64,000 nt of DNA from Prochlorococcus sp. AG-409-F19. GTDB taxonomy: Bacteria > Cyanobacteriota > Cyanobacteriia > PCC-6307 > Cyanobiaceae. Position numbers and translations under genes: made by a program. The notes under the pieces were generated by a model that did not search any database, was not told where the DNA came from, and was given only the letters and a program-made list of their open reading frames with translations. Location of the stretch: assembly GCA_003215795.1 (NCBI GenBank), contig QCJV01000003.1:1-64000 (forward strand), given 5' to 3'. This document shows, piece by piece, positions 29,983 to 40,072 of the stretch. The first letter of the stretch is position 1, and each line of letters starts with the position of its first letter.

Positions 29983-31500
29983 TTAAAGTGAAGAGTCAAG
30001 ACACCCCAAAGCTGTAAGCATACCTTTAGCTTTATTTAAAGTTTCTTGGAATTCATTTTCGGCAATTGAATCAGCTACGACACCAGCTCCAGACTGAACT
30101 TCTACTTTACACAATCCATCTGAATGCTCCGAAATAAGCATAGTACGAATAGTAATAGCTGTATTTAATGCTCCATTAATATCCATCGAGCCATATATAC
30201 CTGAATAAGGTCCTCTAACATGATTTTCCAACTCATGAATCAATTGCATTGCTCTGATCTTGGGAGCACCTGAAACTGTCCCAGCAGGAAATACTGCCAT
30301 TAATAAATCCCAAACATCCATTTCCTCATTCAAGGACCCCTCAACTTCACTCACTATGTGCATTACATGTGAATATTTTTCAATAAACATAAGATCTTTC
30401 ACTAAGACTGTACCTGGTGTACATACACGTCCCAAATCATTCCTTCCTAAGTCAACCAACATTACATGTTCTGCGATTTCTTTTGGATCTGAAAGTAAGT
30501 CTTGCTCCAAGCTTTCATCTTCCTGATCCGTTTCACCTCTAGGTCTTGTTCCTGCAATTGGACGAAGACTAGCTCTAATTCCATTATTATAAGGTTTAGC
30601 CTGAACCATCACTTCAGGACTTGAACCAATCAGCTGCCAATCACCAAAATCATAAAAAGCCATAAAAGGAGATGGATTTATTATTCTTAAACTTCTATAC
30701 AAATCCAAAGGTGAATAATCAACTGTAGTATTAAACTTCTGACTCAAAACAAGTTGAAAAATATCTCCTTTTGCAATATAATCCTTGGCTTTTTCAACAG
30801 CATTTTTAAAGTGAATAGGGCTCCAGTTGCTTTTCACTGACTTTGGTATAGATCCTTTTGGATTCCACCCCAGTGGCTTAATGTGGGGCAATGGTTCTGC
30901 CATCTGAGCTTTAAATTTCTTTATTCCGGCATGAGCTTTTTCAAATGCTTCTGAAGGAGATTGATTAATAGTTAAGTCACCATAAGAAACTGCTGTAATC
31001 AATCTTTTCACTTGATCAAAAATTAAGACCTTATCCATAAACATCCAGACACCATCGGGTAAGTGACCTGAATTACGTTCACTCACGGGAACTTTAGGCT
31101 CAATCCATTGAATTAATTCATATCCCCACATCCCATAAAGTTGACCTAAAGATGGAATTCCAGGAATTAATTCAGATTTATAAGGCAATAAAAACTTTCT
31201 AAGAAGCTCAAAAGGGTTTCCATGCAATTGTTCACAATGAAGATTCCGCCAGGTACGTGTTATTTTTTTTCCTCTCACAGTTACAACCCACAAAGGATCA
31301 CTAGCTACAACACTCCATCTACCTAATCTATCTCCACCTTCTACTGATTCCAGCAAGACCCCAGGAGAAGACCCTTGGCCAACCTTTAACCAAGTTGTCA
31401 ATGGAGTTTCAAGATCAGCAGGCCAACTGCTTACAAGAGGTATGAAATTTAAGCCTCTAGAAGCTGCTTCTAAAAACGATTCACGATCAGATATTGGCAT
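29983..31500 (-). CDS. trpE: Anthranilate synthase component I
   Basis: Converts chorismate to anthranilate with ammonia from TrpG in tryptophan synthesis. The 505-residue product has the chorismate-binding domain motifs IAGTRPRGETDQEDE, EHVMLVDLGRNDLGRVC, FPAGTVSGAPKIRAMQL and the C-terminal GAGVVADS. N-terminal region (about 20-60) contains the LLESVEGGDRLGRWSV tryptophan-feedback segment. The partner trpG is not adjacent. Confidence 0.96.
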   Translation of the reverse strand: MPISDRESFLEAASRGLNFIPLVSSWPADLETPLTTWLKVGQGSSPGVLLESVEGGDRLGRWSVVASDPLWVVTVRGKKITRTWRNLHCEQLHGNPFELLRKFLLPYKSELIPGIPSLGQLYGMWGYELIQWIEPKVPVSERNSGHLPDGVWMFMDKVLIFDQVKRLITAVSYGDLTINQSPSEAFEKAHAGIKKFKAQMAEPLPHIKPLGWNPKGSIPKSVKSNWSPIHFKNAVEKAKDYIAKGDIFQLVLSQKFNTTVDYSPLDLYRSLRIINPSPFMAFYDFGDWQLIGSSPEVMVQAKPYNNGIRASLRPIAGTRPRGETDQEDESLEQDLLSDPKEIAEHVMLVDLGRNDLGRVCTPGTVLVKDLMFIEKYSHVMHIVSEVEGSLNEEMDVWDLLMAVFPAGTVSGAPKIRAMQLIHELENHVRGPYSGIYGSMDINGALNTAITIRTMLISEHSDGLCKVEVQSGAGVVADSIAENEFQETLNKAKGMLTALGCLDSSL

Positions 31501-31564
31501 TCATCTATCATTGCAGCCTTCAAAGGTAAAAAGATAACCTAAGCTTATTTTTGTGGGTTTTAAA

Positions 31565-31990
31565 TCAAGAATCGAAAGTATTTTTACCCGTGAACTTGAT
31601 ACTTGCAGGATTTGGGTTTTGACCAATTCTACGGGAGTTGTGATTTATAATTGACCTTCCTTCATTGACTTTCTCAGGAAATACTCCATCTTTTGGATGA
31701 AGAAACTCAGTATCACCACCTGGGAATATCCTATAAATTTTATAGTCCTCAATTCTGGGCTTAAATCCTCTCAATTGAGTTCCTAAGGCTAAGCATTGCT
31801 CTTTTCTTGCAAAGTACATAATATTCTGACCCTCATTCATGACTGCCGCACCTCCAGTTGGAAGTTCAAAAGCTTGGGACTTTTTACTCGTCCAAGTTAT
31901 TGCATATTTTTCTTCTGTTTCGGCAGAGTTAAGAAGACCTCCTGTACTACCGATATTTTGAGGGAGACTACCCTTAAGAGCTTCAGTCAT
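31565..31990 (-). CDS. psaD: Photosystem I reaction centre subunit II, PsaD
   Basis: Stromal-side subunit that docks ferredoxin on photosystem I. The 141-residue product contains the family motifs [58 protein letters not shown] and a basic C-terminal segment around [20 protein letters not shown]. It is soluble with no signal peptide. It stands alone on its strand with 64 bp after it and 113 bp before it. A perfect hairpin lies in the leader. Confidence 0.98.
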   Translation of the reverse strand: MTEALKGSLPQNIGSTGGLLNSAETEEKYAITWTSKKSQAFELPTGGAAVMNEGQNIMYFARKEQCLALGTQLRGFKPRIEDYKIYRIFPGGDTEFLHPKDGVFPEKVNEGRSIINHNSRRIGQNPNPASIKFTGKNTFDS

Positions 31991-32011
31991 TGCTGTTCCT
32001 AGGAATCTGCA

Positions 32012-32028
32012 TTCAACTACAAGTTGAA
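32012..32028 (-). promoter_or_regulatory. Hairpin in the psaD 5' leader
   Basis: TTCAACT/AGTTGAA is a perfect 7-bp inverted repeat with a 3-nt loop, ending 21 bp upstream of the psaD ATG at 31990. It may stabilise the abundant psaD mRNA or affect translation; no T-tract follows, so it is not a terminator. Function is inferred from position only. Confidence 0.4.
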
Positions 32029-32103
32029 AGTAGCACTAACGTTTGTACCTTTTATCACTTTCTCTATATAACCTTCACACGAGTCAACATTAAGTAAGAG
32101 AAA

Positions 32104-33489
32104 TTAAACCACTTCTGCAGTTGGGAAAAAGATTGTAATTCCTCTATCGCGGCTTCTAGCAAGCCTCCCCCCAAGACTTTCCAACAATCTTTGAGTAGCA
32201 GCTTGAGTCAATTGCAAACTTCCTGTATTTGGATCCCAACTCAAAACAGTACCAAAATCAGAATGTTGATCAGTCAAGTTTTCACAAGACTCTGTTGAAT
32301 AAAATGGACACTTTGTAATTTTTAACTTTAGTCTTTGCCCTGCTGGTCGCAATTCCAAATTCAAAGCACCTCCAGGATGCATACCCCTTGTATTTCTATC
32401 AATCAAACCACCAAGCATCAATTCCAGCTTCTCAGAATCACTAAGAACAGGAGGTAAATCTGGCGTAAGATCTAAGTTTAGTTTAATCCCACGTCGTTCA
32501 AGTTGTGTCTCCCATGCTGGGGAAAGCATCTCAAGAATCTGACCAAGATCAGTTTTTGCTAAATCTGATGTGGAAGGTTGATTTCTTTCAAGTTCAACAG
32601 CATTGAAAATCAAACCAAATCTATCAATTTGTTCTGTACATTCTGAATCAATTTCTTTGAGTCTAGAAATAGCCAAATCAGGTAAATCCCTTCTTCTTAA
32701 AAGTGATCGAATAAGCGTTCTAATTGTAGCCAAGGGGGTTCTAATTTCATGAGTTAGAGCTTCTAATAATGAGATCTCACTACTAGCCTTAGGATCTATA
32801 CCTTCTTCGGGATTCTTATCATAATCTTCTTGATAGGTTTGAATATTTACACTAGGTGCCATTTCTGCCAATCTTGAAGCGATAAGCGGCCAGAAAACCT
32901 TTCCAATATCATCATTACTCTTGAGCTGACCTAAATCAGCCAAAGAATCACGAATCTCTCTAGCTTTTTCTGGATTCTCCAGATTTAATCTCTTATCCAA
33001 TATTTTCATCACATCGGTCAAAGTTTCAGGATCACTTCGCATGAGCAAATTGCGTTCCCCTGAATTACCTTGTAAAGCAAGAGCAATTTGAATATCCGGA
33101 GTAATAATTATTAGCAATGGATCATAACCATCCTCCTCTCTTAAAGGCAATCTCCTAAATCTGCTAATACTTTCAATATTCTGATTATTAAGTGACCTGA
33201 CAGAAGTAGGCAATAGAAATCCTGGTTTAAAAGTATTAATAAGTGGTAATTCCTCAGGCACCCAAACCCATCCTTCAAGTTTATCTAGCAACCTAGATTC
33301 ATACAGTGCCGGTAAAGGTGAAGACAACCATAAACCTTTTTTAAAATTCATAGGCAATAAAATCTGATCTTGAAGAGTATCCAATGCTGCCCACCACAAT
33401 CTCCTCGCACTCTGCTCATCGACTCGTCCAATAGGAACTCCATCAGCCATTCGCTTATGAATAGATCTAATTGAAACTTGATTAATCAC
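32104..33489 (-). CDS. Atypical sensor histidine kinase
   Basis: A 461-residue soluble protein with a clear HisKA phosphoacceptor helix LEALTHEIRTPLATIRTL (about residues 244-261). The ATPase domain that should follow is degenerate: the N-box position reads LMLGGLIDRNTRGMHPGG, no DxGxG G1 motif is seen, and only a G2-like NTGSLQLTQAATQRLL remains. The first ~200 residues form an input region I cannot assign; they have no membrane span. The start is GTG and shares one base with the rodA stop. A cognate response regulator is not in the window. Confidence 0.75.
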   Translation of the reverse strand: MINQVSIRSIHKRMADGVPIGRVDEQSARRLWWAALDTLQDQILLPMNFKKGLWLSSPLPALYESRLLDKLEGWVWVPEELPLINTFKPGFLLPTSVRSLNNQNIESISRFRRLPLREEDGYDPLLIIITPDIQIALALQGNSGERNLLMRSDPETLTDVMKILDKRLNLENPEKAREIRDSLADLGQLKSNDDIGKVFWPLIASRLAEMAPSVNIQTYQEDYDKNPEEGIDPKASSEISLLEALTHEIRTPLATIRTLIRSLLRRRDLPDLAISRLKEIDSECTEQIDRFGLIFNAVELERNQPSTSDLAKTDLGQILEMLSPAWETQLERRGIKLNLDLTPDLPPVLSDSEKLELMLGGLIDRNTRGMHPGGALNLELRPAGQRLKLKITKCPFYSTESCENLTDQHSDFGTVLSWDPNTGSLQLTQAATQRLLESLGGRLARSRDRGITIFFPTAEVV

Positions 33490-34769
33490 TAACTTCTAGT
33501 AAATAAATTTGTTCTACGAGAAACAGATAAGCAAAGACCTAAAGCTATAAAAGCTACAATCAAAGCCGTTCTTCCATAACTCATAAATGGTAAAGGAATT
33601 CCAGTTATAGGTCCAAGCCCAATCGTCATAAAAATATTTACAACAACCTGAAAAGTAATCATTGTTGCTATTCCTATGACAACTAAAGATTCAAATTTCG
33701 TACGTGCCTCTCTTGCAATTTTTAAAAGACGCACAATTATCAGAAAAAAAGCTAATGAAACAAATGCTGTTCCCAAGAAACCTAACTCTTCTCCTAATGC
33801 ACTAAAAATAAAGTCTGTGTGTTGTTCAGGAATAAACTTTAATTTTGTTAGTTCGCCTTGTAATAATCCAGTACCCAAGAGACCCCCTGAACCTATGCCT
33901 ATTTTGCTTTGAATGAGATGATAACCGCCACCAAGAGGATCCTTAGCAGGATCAAGAAATAAAATCAATCTTTCTCTTTGGTAATCCTTAAGGAAATTTG
34001 TCCAAAGCCAAGGTGAAATAAATGCAATTCCACCTAAATTAATCATCATTAGAAAAGAGCTTAAATATTTTCTAGGTAATGAACGATATGCTAAAAAGCC
34101 CATAAAGGGAATCCAGAGAATTAAACCCAAACGAAAAACGCCAACTAAAATAGAAGTACAAATTACAGATAAGAAAAGTAAAACCCATTCCAAAGGCATT
34201 CCTGACCAATAAAGCATTACTAGTAAAACTGCTCCAAAAACCAAAGATGTGCCTAGATCAGGCTGAGTGAAAACTAAAATCCAAGGGAAAAGAATCACGC
34301 AAATTGGTTTCCATAAGCAAATTGGTGAATGAAATTTTTGATGTTCAAGAATTGATGCAAGAGTGATAATTACTATAATTTTGGCAATCTCCGATGGTTG
34401 AATATTAAAACCAGCAATATTCAACCATCTTTGAGCTCCTAAAGCAGAAGTCCCAATCAGCTTTACAACAACAAGGCTTAAAATTGTTGTTAAGTATAAA
34501 GGCAACAAAAACTTACGCAGAGTTTCAAGTTGAAGTTTAGAGATAAAATATGCAAACAATAATCCTACACCTCCAATAGTGAGATGGTTGACCCAAGTTG
34601 TATCAAAGATATTACGCTGAGTACTAGCAATTAATACACTTGAAAGAATAACAAGTATTACAGGAAAAAACCAAATTATAAATTCAATATCTTTAAAATA
34701 TTTCTTTTTAGATAAAGCTTTTGAGAAAATATTATGTTTACTAATTGATGAAAATAAATTTAAAGCCAT
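33489..34769 (-). CDS. rodA: Cell-shape/peptidoglycan polymerase RodA
   Basis: SEDS-family glycosyltransferase that polymerises lipid II in elongating cells. The 426-residue protein has about ten membrane spans, SALGAQRWLNIAGFNIQPSE (typical of the SEDS core), ILVFTQPDLGTSLVFGAVLL containing the conserved Asp in PDLG, and a C-terminal GIPLPFMSYGRTALI. RodA is preferred over FtsW because of the LGAQRWLNI and IGSGGLLGTGLLQG motifs, but the families are close. Confidence 0.9.
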   Translation of the reverse strand: MALNLFSSISKHNIFSKALSKKKYFKDIEFIIWFFPVILVILSSVLIASTQRNIFDTTWVNHLTIGGVGLLFAYFISKLQLETLRKFLLPLYLTTILSLVVVKLIGTSALGAQRWLNIAGFNIQPSEIAKIIVIITLASILEHQKFHSPICLWKPICVILFPWILVFTQPDLGTSLVFGAVLLVMLYWSGMPLEWVLLFLSVICTSILVGVFRLGLILWIPFMGFLAYRSLPRKYLSSFLMMINLGGIAFISPWLWTNFLKDYQRERLILFLDPAKDPLGGGYHLIQSKIGIGSGGLLGTGLLQGELTKLKFIPEQHTDFIFSALGEELGFLGTAFVSLAFFLIIVRLLKIAREARTKFESLVVIGIATMITFQVVVNIFMTIGLGPITGIPLPFMSYGRTALIVAFIALGLCLSVSRRTNLFTRS

Positions 34770-34783
34770 TATGATTTATCTAA

Positions 34784-35854
34784 TCAAATATTCTGAACCA
34801 CTTCACTAACAAGTTGTCTAAATACTTTTGCAGTTGTTGAATTAGGATATTGAAGGACAATTGGTAAATATTCTTTATGCACCTTTTCATCTTGGATTTC
34901 TAAAGGCAGTTTGGCTAATAGTGGTACAGAATTTTCCTTTGCTAAAGTCTGACCTCCTCCTACACCAAACAATGGATATTCTCTATTTGGTTGATCATGC
35001 GGTATAAACACAGACATATTTTCTATAACTCCTAAAATTGGTACATTCATTTGTTTAAACATAGCCAAACCTCTACGGGAATCTTGTAGTGAAACTTTCT
35101 GAGGTGTAGTAACTATCAAAACACCACTCATAGGAACTGCTTGGGCAAGTGAAAGCTGTGCATCTCCTGTACCAGGTGGCAAATCAACTACAAGAAAGTC
35201 CCTCTCACCCCAATTAGCTTGGTACAAAAATTGCCTGATAATGCCATTCAACATTGGTCCTCGCCAAATCACAGGTTGATTGTCATCAATTAATAAACCC
35301 ATAGAGACCATTGCAATTCCACAAGTCTCAATTGGGATAATTTTTTGATCAGAACCACTTCCTATTACTTCTGGAGTTGTATCAGAGACCCCAAGCATGA
35401 TTGGAATATTAGGACCATATATATCTGCATCAAGCAAACCGACTTTATAACCAGTTTGCGATAAAGCACAGGCAAGATTCAAAGCAACAGTACTTTTACC
35501 TACTCCGCCTTTTCCACTACTAACAGCAATAACATGCTTGACATCTGGTATTGCCTTTAAAGAAGGTGGGGATTGACCATGTCCACCATGCCCAATTTCA
35601 CCATGATTAGAAGGGGCATTACTTAGCTCAATCTGAACAGAATCAATATCTTCGAAAGCCTCAAGAATGCCCTTAATTTCCTTAGCGATTCGATCTCTCT
35701 GAGCTTGAGCATAGCTTGGAAGATTTAACCTGACAATTACCTTAGAAGAACGAACAATTAGCTGATCTATCCAACCAAGTTCCAAGATTGAACGATCACT
35801 GCCTGAATCTTTTAAGCCAGAAAGAGAATTCAAGGCTTCCTTCTCAGTCAACAT
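34784..35854 (-). CDS. mrp: Mrp/ApbC-type Fe-S cluster carrier ATPase
   Basis: A P-loop ATPase thought to bind and transfer Fe-S clusters to target proteins. The ATG at 35854 gives 356 residues; a GTG seven codons upstream is possible. An N-terminal DUF59/MIP18-like domain (about residues 1-80) precedes the ATPase with VISSGKGGVGKSTVALNLAC, DADIYGPNIP and PPGTGDAQLSLAQ. The CxxC cluster-binding motif found near the C-terminus of many homologs is not visible, so cluster binding is uncertain. Divergent from hemF. Confidence 0.88.
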   Translation of the reverse strand: MLTEKEALNSLSGLKDSGSDRSILELGWIDQLIVRSSKVIVRLNLPSYAQAQRDRIAKEIKGILEAFEDIDSVQIELSNAPSNHGEIGHGGHGQSPPSLKAIPDVKHVIAVSSGKGGVGKSTVALNLACALSQTGYKVGLLDADIYGPNIPIMLGVSDTTPEVIGSGSDQKIIPIETCGIAMVSMGLLIDDNQPVIWRGPMLNGIIRQFLYQANWGERDFLVVDLPPGTGDAQLSLAQAVPMSGVLIVTTPQKVSLQDSRRGLAMFKQMNVPILGVIENMSVFIPHDQPNREYPLFGVGGGQTLAKENSVPLLAKLPLEIQDEKVHKEYLPIVLQYPNSTTAKVFRQLVSEVVQNI

Positions 35855-35932
35855 AATTTCAAAACATCGTTTCACTAACTTTAATGAGGGTATTGCAATG
35901 ACCTAGCCTCATAGAGAAATAAAAATAAAGCT

Positions 35933-36973
35933 GTGCCATCTTTACACTTGCCACATCCTCCCGCAGATTCTCGAAAAAAAGCTAGGGCTTTATTAATAGA
36001 GCTGCAAGATACGATTTGTGCAGGGCTCGAAAGCATTGATGGTGAAGGTAAATTTATTGAAGAAACGTGGGAGAGACCTGAAGGCGGAGGTGGGCGCTCA
36101 AGAGTAATGAAAGAAGGAAAAGTGTTTGAGCAAGGAGGTGTTAATTTTTCAGAAGTTCATGGTGAAGAATTACCTCCTTCAATCATCAAGCAACGTCCTG
36201 AAGCTAAAGGGCACAAATGGTTTGCCACTGGAACTTCAATGGTGCTTCATCCACGAAATCCTTATATACCAACAGTTCATTTAAATTATCGGTACTTTGA
36301 AGCAGGACCTGTGTGGTGGTTTGGAGGGGGGGCTGATCTAACCCCTTACTATCCATACTTAAGCGACACACGTCATTTTCATAAAGTTCTTAAAGACGCA
36401 TGCGATTCAATAAATCCTAAATTTCACAAAGTATTCAAGCCTTGGTGTGATGAATATTTCTTCTTAAAGCACCGCAATGAAAGCAGAGGTGTAGGAGGAA
36501 TATTTTTCGATTATCAAGATGGATCGGGAAAACTCTATAAGGGACAAAATCCTAATGGAGCTGCCTCCATTAATTCACAAGCAATTGGTGAACACAAACT
36601 ATCTTGGGAAGAACTATTCTCTCTAGCCCAAGCTTGTGGAGAAGCATTTTTACCTTCATATCTTCCAATTATTGAAAAACGTCAAAACAAACTTTTTACA
36701 GAAAAAGAAAGAAATTTCCAGCTTTATAGACGTGGGAGATACGTTGAATTTAATTTAGTTTGGGATAGAGGAACTATTTTTGGTCTTCAAACAAATGGAA
36801 GGACAGAGTCAATACTTATGTCTCTGCCTCCACTTGCTAGATGGGAGTATGGATTTAAAGCCTCTCTTAATTCTAGAGAGAGGCTACTTACAGATCTCTT
36901 CACAAAACCACAAGATTGGTTTACAGATGACAGTCTTGAAGAACAATGTCGTCCTTTTTCAGCAATAGATTAA
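35933..36973 (+). CDS. hemF: Oxygen-dependent coproporphyrinogen III oxidase
   Basis: Oxidatively decarboxylates coproporphyrinogen III to protoporphyrinogen IX for heme, chlorophyll and bilins. The start is GTG at 35933. The 346-residue product has [17 protein letters not shown], the [20 protein letters not shown] region, and [18 protein letters not shown], all family signatures, and ends with a REP-like variable tail. Heme produced here feeds the ho1 gene in the same window, about 12 kb away. Confidence 0.96.
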   Translation: MPSLHLPHPPADSRKKARALLIELQDTICAGLESIDGEGKFIEETWERPEGGGGRSRVMKEGKVFEQGGVNFSEVHGEELPPSIIKQRPEAKGHKWFATGTSMVLHPRNPYIPTVHLNYRYFEAGPVWWFGGGADLTPYYPYLSDTRHFHKVLKDACDSINPKFHKVFKPWCDEYFFLKHRNESRGVGGIFFDYQDGSGKLYKGQNPNGAASINSQAIGEHKLSWEELFSLAQACGEAFLPSYLPIIEKRQNKLFTEKERNFQLYRRGRYVEFNLVWDRGTIFGLQTNGRTESILMSLPPLARWEYGFKASLNSRERLLTDLFTKPQDWFTDDSLEEQCRPFSAID

Positions 36974-37052
36974 AACTACATCTAACAATTTTAACTTCAA
37001 CAAATTCGTTATTTTGGCAGATATAAATAATAGATAAGCGAGAAATTCTTTC

Positions 37053-37607
37053 TCATATTGGGGAAGAAGTTAAAGAATTATCACTGTCTAACTTCAGGCT
37101 TTTAGAAAGCTCAACATCTATCGCAATCAATTCATCTCTGTGGGCACGAATTCTCAAAAGGGTTTCTGTATCATTAAATGAGCTAATTAATCTCATCTCG
37201 AAAGACTCTTGCCTAGAGGATCTGGCTCGATAAAACAAACCAGCACAAGGTCCTAAACCAGCCAAGATTAATGGCCACCAACTCAAATCTGGATACAGCT
37301 GACAAACAACTAAGCCCAAACAAGCACCTCCTAAGCCACATAACACAGAGAGAAAAACAGCTAGAGCTGGGCTTGATGAAACAGTTCCATTAAATTTAAG
37401 AATTCTCCTATCAACATCACCACCTTCGCCTCTCCAACCCCTCTCTTCCAACCAGGTGCTCAAACCTTTAAGGACATATAGAGGTGGCAAAGGAGAAGAA
37501 ATATTTACTACAGTTGTACGATCTTTACTTGCTGCTCGAAGAAAAAATCCCAACCCAATAGCTAATAATATAGTTAAAGTGAATGTAGAAAAATATGATG
37601 ATTGCAT
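37053..37607 (-). CDS. CCB2/CCB4-like complex assembly protein
   Basis: A 184-residue membrane protein with an N-terminal span (STFTLTILLAIGLGFFLRAA), a soluble loop with YVLKGLSTWLEERGWRGEGG, and two close spans at about 76-120 separated by CQLYPDLSWWP. The pattern is that of the cyanobacterial homologs of CCB2/CCB4, which in algae help attach heme ci to cytochrome b6. The C-terminal part is predicted soluble and helical. Cytochrome b6f role is by homology only. Confidence 0.72.
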   Translation of the reverse strand: MQSSYFSTFTLTILLAIGLGFFLRAASKDRTTVVNISSPLPPLYVLKGLSTWLEERGWRGEGGDVDRRILKFNGTVSSSPALAVFLSVLCGLGGACLGLVVCQLYPDLSWWPLILAGLGPCAGLFYRARSSRQESFEMRLISSFNDTETLLRIRAHRDELIAIDVELSKSLKLDSDNSLTSSPI

Positions 37608-37806
37608 CCCTAAATGATCAAAAGGTGTGAATTAAATTTAGCTGAAGAACTTATTTTCTTACAAATCAAGACATATATTAGGAAAAGATAACAACTTATG
37701 AAAATCATACGGGGAATTGCAAACAACTTAATTTATAAAGCTATTTAAGGAAGTATAGAAAAACTTTCTTTATTAATAGTCTAATATCAATTGTCTGTTT
37801 GACCCT

Positions 37807-38451
37807 ATGAGCAATTTTGCGAAAAAACCAACAAGTTTTAAAGTTTTCATCGAAGACCTTGATGAAGAAACCACTAAAAAGTTTTTGGGTAAAGCTGCAT
37901 TAGCTATTGATTCAGAAGCAATGGGGCTGATCCATGGTCGTGACAGGCTTTGTCTAGTACAAATTTGCGATGATGAAGATAATGTGGCTTGTATAAAACT
38001 TAATCAAGGTCAGAAGAAAGCACCAAGATTAAAGTCCCTTATGGAGAACCAATCCATTGAGAAAGTTTTTCATTTTGCAAGGTTTGACGTCGCTGCCTTA
38101 GCAAGCAATCTAAATATCAAAGTGACCCCAATTTTCTGTACTAAGATTGCCAGCAAAATTGGTAGAACCTATTCACCTAGGCATGGTCTAAAAGAAGTTA
38201 TTTCAGAACTTGTAGGGGTAGAGCTTGACAAACAAGCCCAAAGTAGTGATTGGGGTCTGGTAGATGAACTTTCGGAAAAGCAGCTGGAGTATGCAGCTAA
38301 TGATGTTCGATTCCTTCTTGCAGCAAAGAAAAAACTTAAAAAGATGTTAATCAGAGAAAAAAGATGGGATATCACAAAACGATGTTTTGAATGTCTTCCA
38401 GTAATTTGCGAACTAGACAGATTGAGATTTCATAATATTTTTGAACATTAG
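37807..38451 (+). CDS. rnd: RNase D-type 3'-5' exonuclease
   Basis: DEDDy exonuclease domain, likely trimming tRNA 3' ends or other small RNAs. The 214-residue product has motif I in LAIDSEAMGL (Asp and Glu), motif II FHFARFDVAAL, and motif III YAANDVRFLL with the conserved Tyr and Asp. It consists only of the catalytic domain; the HRDC domains of E. coli RNase D are missing, as in other cyanobacterial forms. Confidence 0.85.
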   Translation: MSNFAKKPTSFKVFIEDLDEETTKKFLGKAALAIDSEAMGLIHGRDRLCLVQICDDEDNVACIKLNQGQKKAPRLKSLMENQSIEKVFHFARFDVAALASNLNIKVTPIFCTKIASKIGRTYSPRHGLKEVISELVGVELDKQAQSSDWGLVDELSEKQLEYAANDVRFLLAAKKKLKKMLIREKRWDITKRCFECLPVICELDRLRFHNIFEH

Positions 38452-38471
38452 TAAATTTCTGCTCAAGGAAA

Positions 38472-38741
38472 CTAATCCTCTACCATAAAGTTTTCTTCTT
38501 GGGCAAGAGCTTCTAATAAAGTATCTAATTTACTAGTCATTGTATTATCCTCTGACAAAGATTTCTCACGTGCTTCTGCTAACAATGTTTCAGCTATATC
38601 CTTAAGGGAAGAAATATCTCTTGTTCCTTTTTTAGCAGCTTGAACATCTATTTTCTTTTTTGCAGCGGCAATGCTAATGGTTAAAACAGAAGCTAATTCT
38701 GCACAGATTTTTAAGTAATCATGTTCTTTAATACTTCCCAT
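38472..38741 (-). CDS. Conserved hypothetical small helical protein
   Basis: The ATG at 38741 gives 89 residues (MGSIKEHDYLKICAELASVL); the frame continues eight codons upstream but starts less plausibly. It is rich in Ala, Lys, Glu and Leu and probably all alpha-helical, with a charged second half and an acidic end. I do not recognise a family beyond resemblance to other picocyanobacterial small proteins. It lies 56 bp after the glycosyltransferase-like gene on the same strand. Confidence 0.55.
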   Translation of the reverse strand: MGSIKEHDYLKICAELASVLTISIAAAKKKIDVQAAKKGTRDISSLKDIAETLLAEAREKSLSEDNTMTSKLDTLLEALAQEENFMVED

Positions 38742-38797
38742 ATATAGAAGAATAAACTTCAGCATCTATCTTATTGGAAAAAGTCTCAAATTTTTAA

Positions 38798-40048
38798 TTA
38801 TTTACTATTAAGAAACTGCAAAATCATTTGAGCCAAAGCTTCACTTCCTCCAGAGCAACCCATCCGCTTTTTTCCTATCAAAGATAAGCGCTCCCGCAAA
38901 TTCGAATCTAAAAGCAAAGACTTAACTGTTTTAGCCATGTGTTCTGAGTTTTGACAAGGGATTACACTTCCTCCTAACAATCGACTCTGTCTGGTTGCAA
39001 ATCCATGTTTAAATTGAGGTCCTTTGCCAGGTAATGAGACACAAGGCACCCCAAGTCCGACTAGTTGCTCTGTGGCCGTTCCAGCATTCGCAATACCAAC
39101 CTCGGCAAATCTCGACCACTCCTCAAATTTCCCAACACCAATAGCAAGTCGCAAATCTTTCTTCTCATAAAAAGTCTCTGCATCCATTTCAAGGAGAGGA
39201 GAGGAGCCTTTTCTATAACCTTTCTCCTGTAAAGCATTCTCTAACAAACTGACGGAAGGTTCAGAACCAATCGCGACAAAAATCATCAATGAGGTCTTAC
39301 TTTCAATTTGTTCAACAGCATTAAGCAATCGTTTGAAATTTGTCATAGCCTCAGGCATGCGACTTCCACAAAGCAATAGCAAGCGTCTAAACTTTTTCAA
39401 ATTAATAGGACTAACAACTGGTGGGAATCCATCCATCATCGGATTTCCTGGTGAAATAACCCTTACATTCTTTTTTCTTAAACCTCTAGCCGTTAATTTA
39501 TCTCTTACTGCAACCATCTTGCATCGAAATGCTTTCATCAAGCTCCACTCCCAAGGCTCCCATTCACTACCTTTAAATGAATGATAAAGATCACTCAGCG
39601 AATTACTTTGCGAGGTTTTCCATGTGTAATCACTTTTTGGAGTTCCAATAAATGCATAGTTTCCTCCACTACTCCACGCAAAAAAAAGCGGAAGCAAATC
39701 ACCTACAGCAACAATAAAACTTCCATCTTTTGCAGCATTTCTAACAGATGACCAATTTCTAAAATTTGCCCATAAAAAGCCTGCCAACATATCTTGAATG
39801 AAACCACTGATACTTTGATTACTAAAACCGCCACTAGGAAGCCGAAGTGAAGTGCCAGATTTAACCAACCACAACTCTTGAATTGCACTTGAAAAAATTC
39901 TGCCCTCTCCTACTAACGCAATTACTTCCAACTTTAATTCTGGTTTTAAGCGATGCAGAGCTTGCAATACTCTTAAAGCAATCAAATCTTCACCATGACC
40001 ATTCGAAAGCACTAAAACATTTTTATTCTTTGGACTGATACGATCCAA
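38798..40048 (-). CDS. LpxB-related glycosyltransferase-like protein (TIGR03492 type)
   Basis: Resembles lipid-A-disaccharide synthase: LVLSNGHGEDLIALRVLQAL at the N-terminus, FIGTPKSDYTWKTSQ, VRVISPGNPMMDGFPP in the middle and IANAGTATEQLVGLGVPCVSLPGKGP near residue 337 for sugar-nucleotide binding. Cyanobacteria of this type carry it as a conserved protein of unknown substrate. The open frame extends to 40291, but that part runs antisense through tRNA-Cys (40073-40143), so I take the TTG at 40048, which gives 416 residues. No SD is visible. Confidence 0.78.
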   Translation of the reverse strand: MDRISPKNKNVLVLSNGHGEDLIALRVLQALHRLKPELKLEVIALVGEGRIFSSAIQELWLVKSGTSLRLPSGGFSNQSISGFIQDMLAGFLWANFRNWSSVRNAAKDGSFIVAVGDLLPLFFAWSSGGNYAFIGTPKSDYTWKTSQSNSLSDLYHSFKGSEWEPWEWSLMKAFRCKMVAVRDKLTARGLRKKNVRVISPGNPMMDGFPPVVSPINLKKFRRLLLLCGSRMPEAMTNFKRLLNAVEQIESKTSLMIFVAIGSEPSVSLLENALQEKGYRKGSSPLLEMDAETFYEKKDLRLAIGVGKFEEWSRFAEVGIANAGTATEQLVGLGVPCVSLPGKGPQFKHGFATRQSRLLGGSVIPCQNSEHMAKTVKSLLLDSNLRERLSLIGKKRMGCSGGSEALAQMILQFLNSK

Positions 40049-40072
40049 AGGGGGTAAATTTTTTACACTCTG

